From: Couchioplanes caeruleus
GTDB taxonomy: Bacteria > Actinomycetota > Actinomycetes > Mycobacteriales > Micromonosporaceae
NCBI RefSeq assembly: GCF_023499255.1
Contig: NZ_CP092183.1
Location: forward strand, 1,061,501-1,125,500
DNA: 64,000 nucleotides
Direction: 5' to 3'
The notes beneath the pieces were generated by a model that did no database searches, was not told where the DNA came from, and saw only the letters and a list, made by a program, of their open reading frames with translations. The position numbers and the translations under genes were made by a program. Below are positions 34,754-42,194 of the stretch, one piece after another. The stretch's first letter is position 1. Each line of letters opens with the position of its first letter.

Positions 34754-36288
34754 GCGACGAGGTGCTGAGCAGCAGCTGGTGCACGGCGTGGCAGTCGTAC
34801 AACACGCCCCGCCTGTGGGCGATGGTCGCCGATGAGGACGACCCTGAGGCGTGGCGGCAGGTCGCGGCGTGGGGCGACATCTCCGGCTCGGTGAAGGACC
34901 AGCGGGCCATGCTGGTCAAGGCCAAGGAGGACCTGGTCGCGGCGTGGCCGCCGGAGCAGAACAAGTCGTCCGCGGCGTTCGTCCAGGAGCTGGACACGCT
35001 GATCGCCCGCATGGACGCCGCCCGCGCCGACGCCGACGAGACGGCGACCGGCCTGGCGAACATCCTCGAGGCGTTGCGGCAGGCGAAGAACAACATCCAG
35101 CCCCTGTACGAGCAGTACAAGGAGAAGAACGACGACATCTGGCCGTCCTGGTGGGACAACGCCGAGGACGAGATCGACGAGAAGGCCCGCACCCACATGA
35201 TCACGGCGGAGGGCATCGTCCAGGAGAACGTCGCCCGCCTCAAGGTGCCCGACCCGTACGAGCTCAAGCCGCAGGAACCGAAGTTCGAGAAGACCCCGCC
35301 CGGCGGCGATCCCCGGCAACCGCACACGTTGAGCGGCTCCGACTCCGGCAGCTCGTCGGATGGGCACTCGCGCTCCAGCGCCCCGGTTTCCGTACCGCAC
35401 GACCCGCCGCCGCCGATGCCCGGCCACGACGAGACGACCCAGGACGGCGTGACCGGGCCCGGCACGATCCACCCCGGCGGCGGCCCGTCCGGCGGCGGCT
35501 CCGGCTCCGTCGCGACCCCGTCCGGCCCCGGCCTGGCCGGAGTCATCACCCCGCCCGGCGTGACACCGGCCGACGCCCTGCCCCCGGGCGGCGGACCGTT
35601 CCCGGGCACGGGCGGTGGCGCAAACCCGGTTACCGGCGGCTCCGGTGTCCTCCCGCCCGGCGTGGTCCCCCCGGGTCAGATCGGCTCCGGCGGAGGTGGC
35701 GCGGGCGTCTCCGGCGCGGGCCGAGGCGGCATGGGCATTTCCGGCACCGCGCGCGGCGGCGTACGGGTGCCGTCCGGCGCGGGCAGAGCCCTGCCCTCCG
35801 GCGCAGTGATCGGTGAGTCGGTCGCGGGCGGTCCCCGCGGCGCCATGGGAGGCGTGGGCGGAGTGTCCGGCCGCGGCGCGGCAAGCGGTCGCGTCGGCGG
35901 CCCCGGCGGGATGGCCGGCCGTGGCGGTGCAACCGGCTCCGTCGGCGGCGTCTCCGGCCGCGGCGGTGCCGCAGGTCGCGGTGGCGTCTCCGCCCGCGGT
36001 GGAGTGGCAGGTCGCGCGGGTGCCGTCCGAGGCGCAACCGAGCCGGCCCGCCCGCCCCGGCCGTCCTGGCTGCCGGAGGAACCAGCGGGCACCGCCCGCC
36101 CCGGCACCGGCCCCATGGGCATGTCCGGCGCAGCCCGCGGCGGTCGCCGCTCGGGCGACGGCAGCCAGCCCGAATTCGACCCGGACAACCCGTGGCAGGT
36201 GGCGGAGGGCGTCGACCCGGTCATCGCCCCGTCCACCGAGGAAGCCACCCACGACCCCGGCCCCAACGTCATCGGCTGGCGCGGGTGA
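34750..36288 (+). CDS. PPE/WXG-like type VII secretion substrate with Gly-rich tail
   Basis: A 512-residue protein. Residues 1-175 are helical (SSSWCTAWQSYNTPRLWAMV, then coiled segments up to IWPSWWDNAEDEIDEKA). Residues 185-440 are a low-complexity Pro/Gly/Ser then Gly/Arg linker. The C-terminus NPWQVAEGVDPVIAPSTEE, then DPGPNVIGW, is of a kind found in actinobacterial ESX-linked proteins. There is no signal peptide. The overlap with a mycosin gene supports a secreted substrate role. Its Gly tail is too simple in composition to compare reliably. Confidence 0.78.
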   Translation: MSDEVLSSSWCTAWQSYNTPRLWAMVADEDDPEAWRQVAAWGDISGSVKDQRAMLVKAKEDLVAAWPPEQNKSSAAFVQELDTLIARMDAARADADETATGLANILEALRQAKNNIQPLYEQYKEKNDDIWPSWWDNAEDEIDEKARTHMITAEGIVQENVARLKVPDPYELKPQEPKFEKTPPGGDPRQPHTLSGSDSGSSSDGHSRSSAPVSVPHDPPPPMPGHDETTQDGVTGPGTIHPGGGPSGGGSGSVATPSGPGLAGVITPPGVTPADALPPGGGPFPGTGGGANPVTGGSGVLPPGVVPPGQIGSGGGGAGVSGAGRGGMGISGTARGGVRVPSGAGRALPSGAVIGESVAGGPRGAMGGVGGVSGRGAASGRVGGPGGMAGRGGATGSVGGVSGRGGAAGRGGVSARGGVAGRAGAVRGATEPARPPRPSWLPEEPAGTARPGTGPMGMSGAARGGRRSGDGSQPEFDPDNPWQVAEGVDPVIAPSTEEATHDPGPNVIGWRG

Positions 36289-37808
36289 CCGCATCGACCC
36301 ACCCGGCGCCCACCCACCGGTGGACCCCGCCACCCGACCACCCCCGCCCCCACGCCCGCGACTCGGCTCTGCCGGACGACGCCCATCACCCCGGGTCGGC
36401 TGCGCCCGACGACGTCCGTCGCCTGGGCTCGGCTGTGCCGGACGGCGCTCGTCGCCTGGGCTCGGCTGTGCCGGACGGCGCTCGTCATTTCGGCTCGGCT
36501 GTGCCGGACGGCGCTCGTCGCCTCGGCTCGGCTGCGCTGGGCGAGGCTCGTCATCACGGCTCGACCGTGCCTGGCGGCGCCCGCCGGCTTGACCAAGCTG
36601 CGTCGGACCGGGCGCGGCCGGCGGGCGTGGGCTGTTCGCGGCCGGCGCCTTCCAGCCCGACGTGGCCGGCGCTGGTGGGCTGGGCCCGCCCGAAGGCCCC
36701 CGGCCGGAGGCGGCTGGCCCCTGCGGCACGGCAGGGCGGGGCGGTGCTCGCAGCCCTGCTCATCGTCGCGATCTCGGCCGTTCCCGCACGCGCCGACTCC
36801 ATCAGGGACAAACAGTGGTACTGGTCCCCGATGAAGGTCTCCGAAGCGCAGAAGATCACCAAGGGCGGCGGCGTCGTCGTCGCTGTCCTGGACACCGGGG
36901 TCGACGCCGGCCATCCCGATTTGCGGGGTGCCGTGCTGCCGGGCCGCCAGATCGTGCAGAACAAGCCGGCCGGCAACGACGACAGCGTGGGCCACGGCAC
37001 CGGCATGGCGGGCATCATCGCCGGCCGTGGCCACGGTTCGGGCGACGGCATCCTCGGCATCGCCCCGCAGGCCAAGATCCTGCCGATCCGCCCGGTCAAC
37101 GACACTTTCTTCGTCGCCCAGGGAATCCGCTGGGCCGTCGACCACGGCGCCAAGGTCATCACCCTCGCCTTCCAGATCGACCCCTCCGAGAACCTCCAGT
37201 CCGCGCTCAAGGAAGCCGCAGCCGCCGACGTCGTTCTCGTCGGCGCCGCCGGCAACGAGGCCGACAAGGGCAACGACCTCGAGTACCCGGGCGCGTACCC
37301 CCAGGTCCTGACGGTCGGAGCCGTCGACCGCCGCAACAAGGTCGCCGCCTTCTCCAACCACGGCCCCCAGGTCGACCTGGCCGCCCCCGGCGTCGACATC
37401 ACCGTCCCGGCCCCGGGCAACACGTACGCCGAGGTCGAAGGCAGCAGCGTCTCAGCCGCCCTGGTAGCCGGCGCGGCCGCCCTGATCCGAGCCGAACACC
37501 CCGACCTCACGGCCGCCCAGGTCGTGAACCGCCTGACCAGCACGGCAATCGACCGCGGCACCAAAGGCCGCGACGACTACTACGGCGCGGGCCAACTCGA
37601 CCTGATGGCGGCCCTGACCGCACCCGAACCGAAAGCCGGCAGCGCAGCCCCGGCGACGACGGAACCACCGGCGGCGGCCCCGCCCACGGGCCCCGTCAGC
37701 GACGACGACGAAGGCATCCCGCCACTGGTGATCGTGGCGGCCGGAGTGGTCCTCCTGGCAGCCGCAACGCTGGCAGTCTTCCTCCTCGCTCGCCGCCGAG
37801 CCCGGTGA
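36285..37808 (+). CDS. Mycosin-like subtilisin protease with N-terminal repeat extension
   Basis: A 507-residue S8 serine protease. The triad is in VAVLDTGVDAGHPDL (Asp), GHGTGMAGIIAG (His) and GSSVSAALVAGAAALI (Ser). A signal sequence (GGAVLAALLIVAISAVPARA) precedes the protease, and a C-terminal helix (PPLVIVAAGVVLLAAATLAVF) anchors it, as in MycP mycosins. GTG 36285 makes a GTGA overlap with the upstream stop but puts about 150 residues, including seven 11-residue repeats, before the signal. GTG 36675 would give a normal N-terminus but has no ribosome binding site. No EccB, C, D or E genes lie nearby. Confidence 0.88.
   Translation: MTASTHPAPTHRWTPPPDHPRPHARDSALPDDAHHPGSAAPDDVRRLGSAVPDGARRLGSAVPDGARHFGSAVPDGARRLGSAALGEARHHGSTVPGGARRLDQAASDRARPAGVGCSRPAPSSPTWPALVGWARPKAPGRRRLAPAARQGGAVLAALLIVAISAVPARADSIRDKQWYWSPMKVSEAQKITKGGGVVVAVLDTGVDAGHPDLRGAVLPGRQIVQNKPAGNDDSVGHGTGMAGIIAGRGHGSGDGILGIAPQAKILPIRPVNDTFFVAQGIRWAVDHGAKVITLAFQIDPSENLQSALKEAAAADVVLVGAAGNEADKGNDLEYPGAYPQVLTVGAVDRRNKVAAFSNHGPQVDLAAPGVDITVPAPGNTYAEVEGSSVSAALVAGAAALIRAEHPDLTAAQVVNRLTSTAIDRGTKGRDDYYGAGQLDLMAALTAPEPKAGSAAPATTEPPAAAPPTGPVSDDDEGIPPLVIVAAGVVLLAAATLAVFLLARRRAR
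36355..36585. repeat. Seven tandem 33-bp repeats in the mycosin 5' region
   Basis: Units of 33 bp start at 36355, 36388, 36421, 36454, 36487, 36520 and 36553. The units at 36421 and 36454 are identical. In the mycosin frame they encode eleven residues like RLGSAVPDGAR. Confidence 0.85.
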
Positions 37809-38039
37809 CCTTGCACTACCTCGGCACAAGAGCTCGGTGCTCGTGACGCCAATCGTGGGCGACCATGCACTGAACCGTTCGGGTACGCCCGTTCAGAGGG
37901 TGAGCTTCGGCCGCATGGCCGTCACCTCCCCGTCCACCGGGGCATAGTCCGCAACTCTGCACTGTGCACCTCGCGAGACGGCCAATCCGCCATTGGCGGC
38001 CCCCACCGCTCTGTGTAAGGTGCACTTCGCCGTAGGAAG
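37809..38039. other. Intergenic region between mycosin and the DUF5753 module
   Basis: I see no gene here. It holds small inverted repeats: GCCAAT-ccgcc-ATTGGC at 37981-37997, and TCTGC-actgt-GCA at 37956-37968, a weak relative of the module palindrome. A minus-strand GGAGGTGACGGCC followed by an ATG opens only a seven-codon frame. Confidence 0.5.
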
Positions 38040-38056
38040 TCTGCGTTGCGCAGATT
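38040..38056. promoter_or_regulatory. Module palindrome, copy 1 (HTH-less DUF5753 gene)
   Basis: TCTGC-GTTGC-GCAGATT; the inner bases extend the repeat to TCTGCG-ttg-CGCAGA. It lies 45 bases before the DUF5753 start. Related copies are at 39151-39167 and 40668-40684. Confidence 0.65.
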
Positions 38057-38100
38057 GCGGACGGCACTCTGGCTAATCTTGCTATATGGAGAGCTTGACG

Positions 38101-38700
38101 ATGACGAAGATGTTCGACGTCCGCACTTCGGAGCCGTTCCACCGGCTCCTCGATACGGAGAAGACGGCCGAAAGCATCTTCTACAACTCGCCTCTCCACA
38201 TCCCCGGGCTGCTTCAGGAGCCCTCGTACGCCCAAGAGATGATCTGCGGCATCTCTGGTCTCGCCCCGGCGGACCCAGAGGCGATCGAGCGCGTGCGGGT
38301 CCGCAACGAGCGGCACGCCCATCTCCTCCAGCGGCTGGAGCTGGGGGACGCGCCGCGGCTACAGGTCGTTCTTGACGAATCCGTGCTGCGGCGCGGGCCG
38401 GTGGGCTCGACCACGAAGCGCCGGCAGATCGAGCACCTGATCGAAGTCTCGCGCCGGCCCACGGTCCGCGTCGGCGTGATGCCGCTGGAGCACGGCCCGC
38501 ATCCCGGGTTGGCCGGGTCTTTCGAGCTGCACGACTCGGCGAATGGCAGCCTCGTCTTTTTCGAAGGGGCCGAGGGCGACCGGATCCTGGACGACGTCGA
38601 TCGCGTCGCGATGTACCGGGAGCTTGCCAACTCGTTGATGGACATCGCTGTGTCGGGCGAGCAGGCGCGCGCGCTGATGTCCAAGCTCCTCGGTGGGTGA
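38101..38700 (+). CDS. DUF5753 protein lacking a helix-turn-helix
   Basis: A 199-residue protein that matches the C-terminal DUF5753 half of XRE-DUF5753 regulators: IPGLLQEPSYAQEMI, VVLDESVLRRGPVG, GLAGSFELHD and LVFFEGAEGD. It has no DNA-binding domain. ATG at 38101 is chosen over ATG 38086 because GGAGAG then lies seven bases upstream. It may bind the same ligand as the full-length regulator at 39193, or form mixed dimers with it. Whether the missing N-terminus was lost or never present is unclear. Confidence 0.83.
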   Translation: MTKMFDVRTSEPFHRLLDTEKTAESIFYNSPLHIPGLLQEPSYAQEMICGISGLAPADPEAIERVRVRNERHAHLLQRLELGDAPRLQVVLDESVLRRGPVGSTTKRRQIEHLIEVSRRPTVRVGVMPLEHGPHPGLAGSFELHDSANGSLVFFEGAEGDRILDDVDRVAMYRELANSLMDIAVSGEQARALMSKLLGG

Positions 38701-38711
38701 TCCGGCGCTCG

Positions 38712-38909
38712 TCAATCGGCTGGAAGGCCGCCTGCCTTCAGGTCCGCAATGAGTGCGCGGAATGTATCGACGTCGAAACTCAGAACGGGTCCCGAGCGAT
38801 CTTTTGAGTCTCGCATGAGTACCCGATCGTCTTCCCGCTTGATCTCCACGCAGTTTCCGCCACTGCTTTTGGAGCTTTTGTGCCATCCAGGCTGCGTCTG
38901 GTCGTGCAC
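38712..38909 (-). CDS. DUF397 protein
   Basis: A 65-residue DUF397 protein with the signature WHKSSKSSGGNCVEI and VLMRDSKDRSGPVLSF. DUF397 genes pair with XRE-DUF5753 (WhiJ-like) regulators in streptomycetes, where some pairs behave as antagonistic partners controlling development or antibiotic production. GTG at 38909 follows AGGAGGCACA; the longer frame adds unrelated residues. It lies on the minus strand between the two DUF5753 genes. Confidence 0.88.
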   Translation of the reverse strand: MHDQTQPGWHKSSKSSGGNCVEIKREDDRVLMRDSKDRSGPVLSFDVDTFRALIADLKAGGLPAD

Positions 38910-39150
38910 TGTGCCTCCTGCGAACGGCCCACGAGGCCGAAAGGCCACGTCATATGGGCGGCATATCGGCGTAGCTGAACGCCTCAAGCTGCGCCGGCGG
39001 CAGGGCTACACCGTCGGAGCCAACCGATCACCCAGCGTACCGGATATTCGTTGTCTTGGATCCGCCGATCGGATCTCGCTGGAGCCCGGTCCGCAGGGAC
39101 ATGACCGGTCATCGATGATGCGGTAGGCTTTCGCGGGTGGGTGCCAGCCA
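38910..39150. other. Divergent promoter region of the DUF397/XRE module
   Basis: No gene is seen. GATCCG-CCGAT-CGGATC at 39059-39075 is a perfect inverted repeat. TGACCG about 16 bases before TAGGCT (39124-39129) could be the promoter of the XRE gene. Confidence 0.4.
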
Positions 39151-39167
39151 CCTGCCTTTTGCAGATT
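39151..39167. promoter_or_regulatory. Module palindrome, copy 2 (XRE-DUF5753 gene)
   Basis: CCTGC-CTTTT-GCAGATT, with one mismatch in the left arm relative to copies 1 and 3. It ends 25 bases before the chosen start of the XRE-DUF5753 gene, as expected of an autoregulatory site. Confidence 0.6.
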
Positions 39168-39192
39168 GCTGATGACGGCAGGGGGGATGGGC

Positions 39193-40101
39193 GTGCCGGA
39201 CGCATCGGACAGCTCCGTCATGCCGGCCACAGTCGGTCCGAAGATCGCCAAAGTGAACGTGGCTCAGCGGTTGAAGACGCTGCGTGAGGAAGCTGACCTG
39301 AGCGTCAGTTCCGTGGCCGGGGCCATGGAATGGTCCGTCTCGAAGCTGACCCGAATCGAAAAGGGTGAAGTGTCAATTCAGCCCTTGGAAGTTCGCGCTC
39401 TGCTGGACCATTATGCCGTGACTGATGCCAATCTTCACGCGGAACTGTCACGGCTTGCGCGAACCTCCAGATCGCGGCAGTGGTACAGCCGGCACCGGCT
39501 TACCGGCGACTACGCCGATTTCGTGGCTTACGAGAACGAGGCCTCCGTCATTCAAGCCTGGCAGATGCTGTTTGTTCCCGGGCTTTTGCAGACGGGCGAT
39601 TATGCTCGCGCGGTGACCGCGCGCACACTGCGGGCTGATCCGAACGACGAGCAGGTGCGGGCGCGAGTCGAGCTGCGGCTGGATCGGCAGAAAGCTCTGT
39701 CCGAGCGTATGGACGGACCGAAGCCTCCCCGGGTGGTGGCGATCCTCGACGAGTCGGTGCTCCGGCGCCCGATCGGTGGGAGGGCCGTCATGGCGCGCCA
39801 GCTCGAACACCTCCTCGAGCTGGCCCAGGATGCCACCAAGTTCACTTTCGGCGTCGCGCCGCTCGATCTCGAGCACCACTCGGGCCTCGGCGGATCATTC
39901 GAACTTCTCAAGTTCTTCGACAAAAGCCATGCCGATGTGCTGTTTGTCGAAGGCGCCGCGGGACGCGACTTCCTGCTCGCCGACAAGGGCTCGACCGATC
40001 GGCACAACGCCCTCTTTCAGGATCTGCTCGACTATGGTCGGACGGGGGACCGGGCTCTGCAGATGATGCGGTCGATCCGCGACGGGATGCGGGCCGGCTA
40101 G
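39193..40101 (+). CDS. XRE-family regulator with DUF5753 (WhiJ-like)
   Basis: A 302-residue regulator. The helix-turn-helix is at about residues 22-75 (AQRLKTLREEADLSVSSVAG, then WSVSKLTRIEKGE). The DUF5753 domain follows: WYSRHRLTGDYADFVAYE, VPGLLQTGDYARAV, ILDESVLRRPIGG and FVEGAAG. GTG 39193 has a GGGGGG run six bases upstream; ATG 39187 would add two residues but leaves no spacing. Such proteins repress their own promoters and are countered by DUF397 partners. The palindrome just upstream is its likely operator. Confidence 0.88.
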   Translation: MPDASDSSVMPATVGPKIAKVNVAQRLKTLREEADLSVSSVAGAMEWSVSKLTRIEKGEVSIQPLEVRALLDHYAVTDANLHAELSRLARTSRSRQWYSRHRLTGDYADFVAYENEASVIQAWQMLFVPGLLQTGDYARAVTARTLRADPNDEQVRARVELRLDRQKALSERMDGPKPPRVVAILDESVLRRPIGGRAVMARQLEHLLELAQDATKFTFGVAPLDLEHHSGLGGSFELLKFFDKSHADVLFVEGAAGRDFLLADKGSTDRHNALFQDLLDYGRTGDRALQMMRSIRDGMRAG

Positions 40102-40138
40102 AGCGGTCGAGCAGGTGGTGCAGGGCGAGTGCGCGTCC

Positions 40139-40585
40139 TCACGGTCGCGGTGGGCGGTTGGCTTCCAGGGCGCGGACGACCGCTCGGTGCACCTGCCCGA
40201 AGACGCGGTGGTTGTCGGTGGAAAACAGCACGACAAGGCGTCCCTCGTACAGCGCGGTCAGTTCCATCCATCGCGGGTTGCGGCGGTTGTCGACCAGAAT
40301 CGCTCCGGCCATGCCGCTGCCTGCGACGACGCCGGCTGTGCAGAGCAGCGCCTCAGCCGAGCCGTACAGTGCGGCGATGGTTATGGCGAGCAGGAGTTCC
40401 ATGGCCCCGCAGTACAGCGCCACGATCAGGCCCGGGTAGGCGTAGATCTGCTGGGGGTCCAGGATCGTCAGCCGGCGTACCGGGTAGCGGGCTGAGGGGG
40501 TCTCTATGGAGACGTCCGTGACCACGATGTCCGGGCCGGGGTAGAAGATCCGGTGGTTCGATGAGGTGACTGATTCCGCAGACAT
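40139..40585 (-). CDS. DUF6232-like small membrane protein
   Basis: A 148-residue protein with two central membrane helices (near YPGLIVALYCGAMELLLAIT and LLCTAGVVAGSGMAGAIL). Conserved flanks are IVVTDVSIETPSARYPVRRL before them and RWMELTALYEGRLVVLF plus FGQVHRAVVRALE after them. This pattern fits DUF6232, whose function is unknown. ATG at 40585 follows AGGAGGTTCGCC. The palindrome shared with the DUF5753 genes lies 83 bases upstream, so it may be a target of that regulator. Confidence 0.75.
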   Translation of the reverse strand: MSAESVTSSNHRIFYPGPDIVVTDVSIETPSARYPVRRLTILDPQQIYAYPGLIVALYCGAMELLLAITIAALYGSAEALLCTAGVVAGSGMAGAILVDNRRNPRWMELTALYEGRLVVLFSTDNHRVFGQVHRAVVRALEANRPPRP

Positions 40586-40667
40586 GGCGAACCTCCTGAA
40601 GCCATCGTCAGTCGTGAGCCAGCCGTCAGCAAGCTTCACTCATGACTAGGCGGTTCGCGCATCGCAG

Positions 40668-40684
40668 TCTGCAGAACGCAGATT
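40668..40684. promoter_or_regulatory. Module palindrome, copy 3 (DUF6232-like gene)
   Basis: TCTGC-AGAAC-GCAGATT, with the same arms, spacing and flanking TT as copy 1. It lies upstream of the minus-strand DUF6232-like gene. Confidence 0.65.
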
Positions 40685-40833
40685 AGAAGATTTGGCTTGT
40701 TCGCTCTGTTTGCCCTGTCTAGTTCGAGCGCAATGGGCGATTCATCCGTTCCCGCACTGAACGAACGCTTAGGTGATTCCTGAGAGGAAGCGGCGCTGAC
40801 ACGATGTCCGGCGCCGCCGTCCGCTTCGTCAGA

Positions 40834-41625
40834 TCACTTGAGCCGGGGCTCGTCGTACAGGTCGCTGGCGAGCAGGCCGTCCACCGTCCTGCCGTGGCTC
40901 AGCCGCAACGCCAGCTCGGTGCCCTCGCTCTGTGGCCCGTCCGGCTCCGGGTACCAGGCCAGGAAGAACCCGTCCTTCACCGTCGCGTGCACCGCCGGGC
41001 TCTTCGGCACCGTGATGGTGACTCCGGTGACCTCCGAGCCGAGGTGCCCGGCGATCAGCCGGCAATAGCCTTCCTCAGTGCGCAGCTGGCCGTACGCCTG
41101 CAGTTCGACGCCCTCGCGCCCGAGCTGCGCGTCGGTGACCGGGGCCGCGAAGATGCTGGCGCCGCGGACCGTGCCGTCGTGGTCGCGGAAGCAGGTGGCG
41201 GTCCAGGTTTTCGTGGTGATGCTGAGGTACGCGTACGCGCCGCGCTGTTCGCCGAGGACGAGGCGGGGATTGCGGGCCTCCTCCGCGGTGGCCGGTGCAC
41301 CGACGTCCGGTACGCAGCGGTCGACGATGGTGGCCGCCTGGGTTGCGGGCAGGGGCCGGGCGTCGGGGGTCCAGCTGGCGTACGCACGGTCCGCGCCGAG
41401 GTTCGGCAGGGTCAGTGCGGCGGCGCTGACGGCCAGGGCCGCCGCGGCGACCGTGATCAGTCGGCGGCGTGCGGTGCGGCGCGCCCCGGTCAATGCGGGG
41501 GCTGCGTCGGGGGTGGAGGCGACGATGCGGTCGAGGAGCGCCTGGGCGGGCGCTTGTCCGACGCGGGCGGGCACCGGTTCGGCGGCGGCGCGCAGGGCCT
41601 GGTCGAGGTCGAGGTGGCGGCTCAT
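40834..41625 (-). CDS. Membrane partner of an ECF sigma factor (anti-sigma-like)
   Basis: A 263-residue protein. A cytoplasmic N-terminus with HLDLDQALRAAAEPVPA and an RRTARRR run leads to one membrane helix (about residues 57-72). An extracellular domain with three Cys (VDRCVPDVG, ATCFRDHDG, GYCRLIAG) follows. It has no zinc-binding HxxxCxxC. The ATGA overlap with the sigma gene is the main support for an anti-sigma role. Confidence 0.78.
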   Translation of the reverse strand: MSRHLDLDQALRAAAEPVPARVGQAPAQALLDRIVASTPDAAPALTGARRTARRRLITVAAAALAVSAAALTLPNLGADRAYASWTPDARPLPATQAATIVDRCVPDVGAPATAEEARNPRLVLGEQRGAYAYLSITTKTWTATCFRDHDGTVRGASIFAAPVTDAQLGREGVELQAYGQLRTEEGYCRLIAGHLGSEVTGVTITVPKSPAVHATVKDGFFLAWYPEPDGPQSEGTELALRLSHGRTVDGLLASDLYDEPRLK

Positions 41626-42194
41626 AACGAGGCTCCCGTCTCGGAGATCGGGGTGGAGGTGGGGTGGCGGTGGCCGACGGTGGCTTCGTGCTGCTGCAGG
41701 TGTCGCCGCAGGCGGCGGCGGGCCCGCAGGAGCCGGACGCTGAACGCGGGCCGGGAGATGCCGAGGACCCGGGCGGCCTGCGCGCCGGTCAGGTTCTCGA
41801 AGACCGTCAGGGTGAGCGCCTGCTGGTCGTCCGGGCTCAGGTGCTGCCAGGCGCGGACCAGGTCGACGCGGGCTGCCACGCCGTCGGCCTCCGCGGCGGT
41901 GGCGGTGTCGTCCGGCTCGCGCAGGATCCGCAGCGCGAGGCTGCGTTGCCGCTGGTCGCTGCGCTGGCGGTTGCGCAGGGTGTGCTGGGCGGTGACGAAG
42001 AGCCAGGCGCGGGCGCCGTCGAGCGTCTCGGGTACGTCGGCGAAGCGGCGCCAGGCGGTGAGGAACACCTCCGCGACCACGTCGTCGGCGATCGCCAGGT
42101 GGGTGCGGCGCTCGACGAAGCAGACCAGGTCGTCGTACGTGGCCTGGAACAGGGCGCGGAAGGCGGTCTCGGCATCCGCCGTGGGTTGGCTCAC
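41622..42194 (-). CDS. ECF RNA polymerase sigma factor
   Basis: A 190-residue ECF sigma factor. Region 2 is at about residues 12-80 (YDDLVCFVERRTHLAIADDV, then VFLTAWRRFADVP). Region 4 is at about 110-165 (LSPDDQQALTLTVFENLTGA, then AARVLGISRPAFSVRLLRAR). GTG at 42194 makes a GTGA overlap with the acyltransferase stop. It is cotranscribed with the membrane partner downstream. The signal is unknown. Confidence 0.9.
   Translation of the reverse strand: MSQPTADAETAFRALFQATYDDLVCFVERRTHLAIADDVVAEVFLTAWRRFADVPETLDGARAWLFVTAQHTLRNRQRSDQRQRSLALRILREPDDTATAAEADGVAARVDLVRAWQHLSPDDQQALTLTVFENLTGAQAARVLGISRPAFSVRLLRARRRLRRHLQQHEATVGHRHPTSTPISETGASL

Noticed and set aside
36355..36585. CRISPR array
   Set aside because: The repeats are directly tandem with no spacers, and no cas genes are near. 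The same holds for the 30-bp repeats at 18608-18757.
37816..38322. Minus-strand frame covering the region before the DUF5753 gene
   Set aside because: It is antisense to the DUF5753 gene for much of its length, and the remaining part matches no family. The strong ribosome binding site inside it opens only seven codons.
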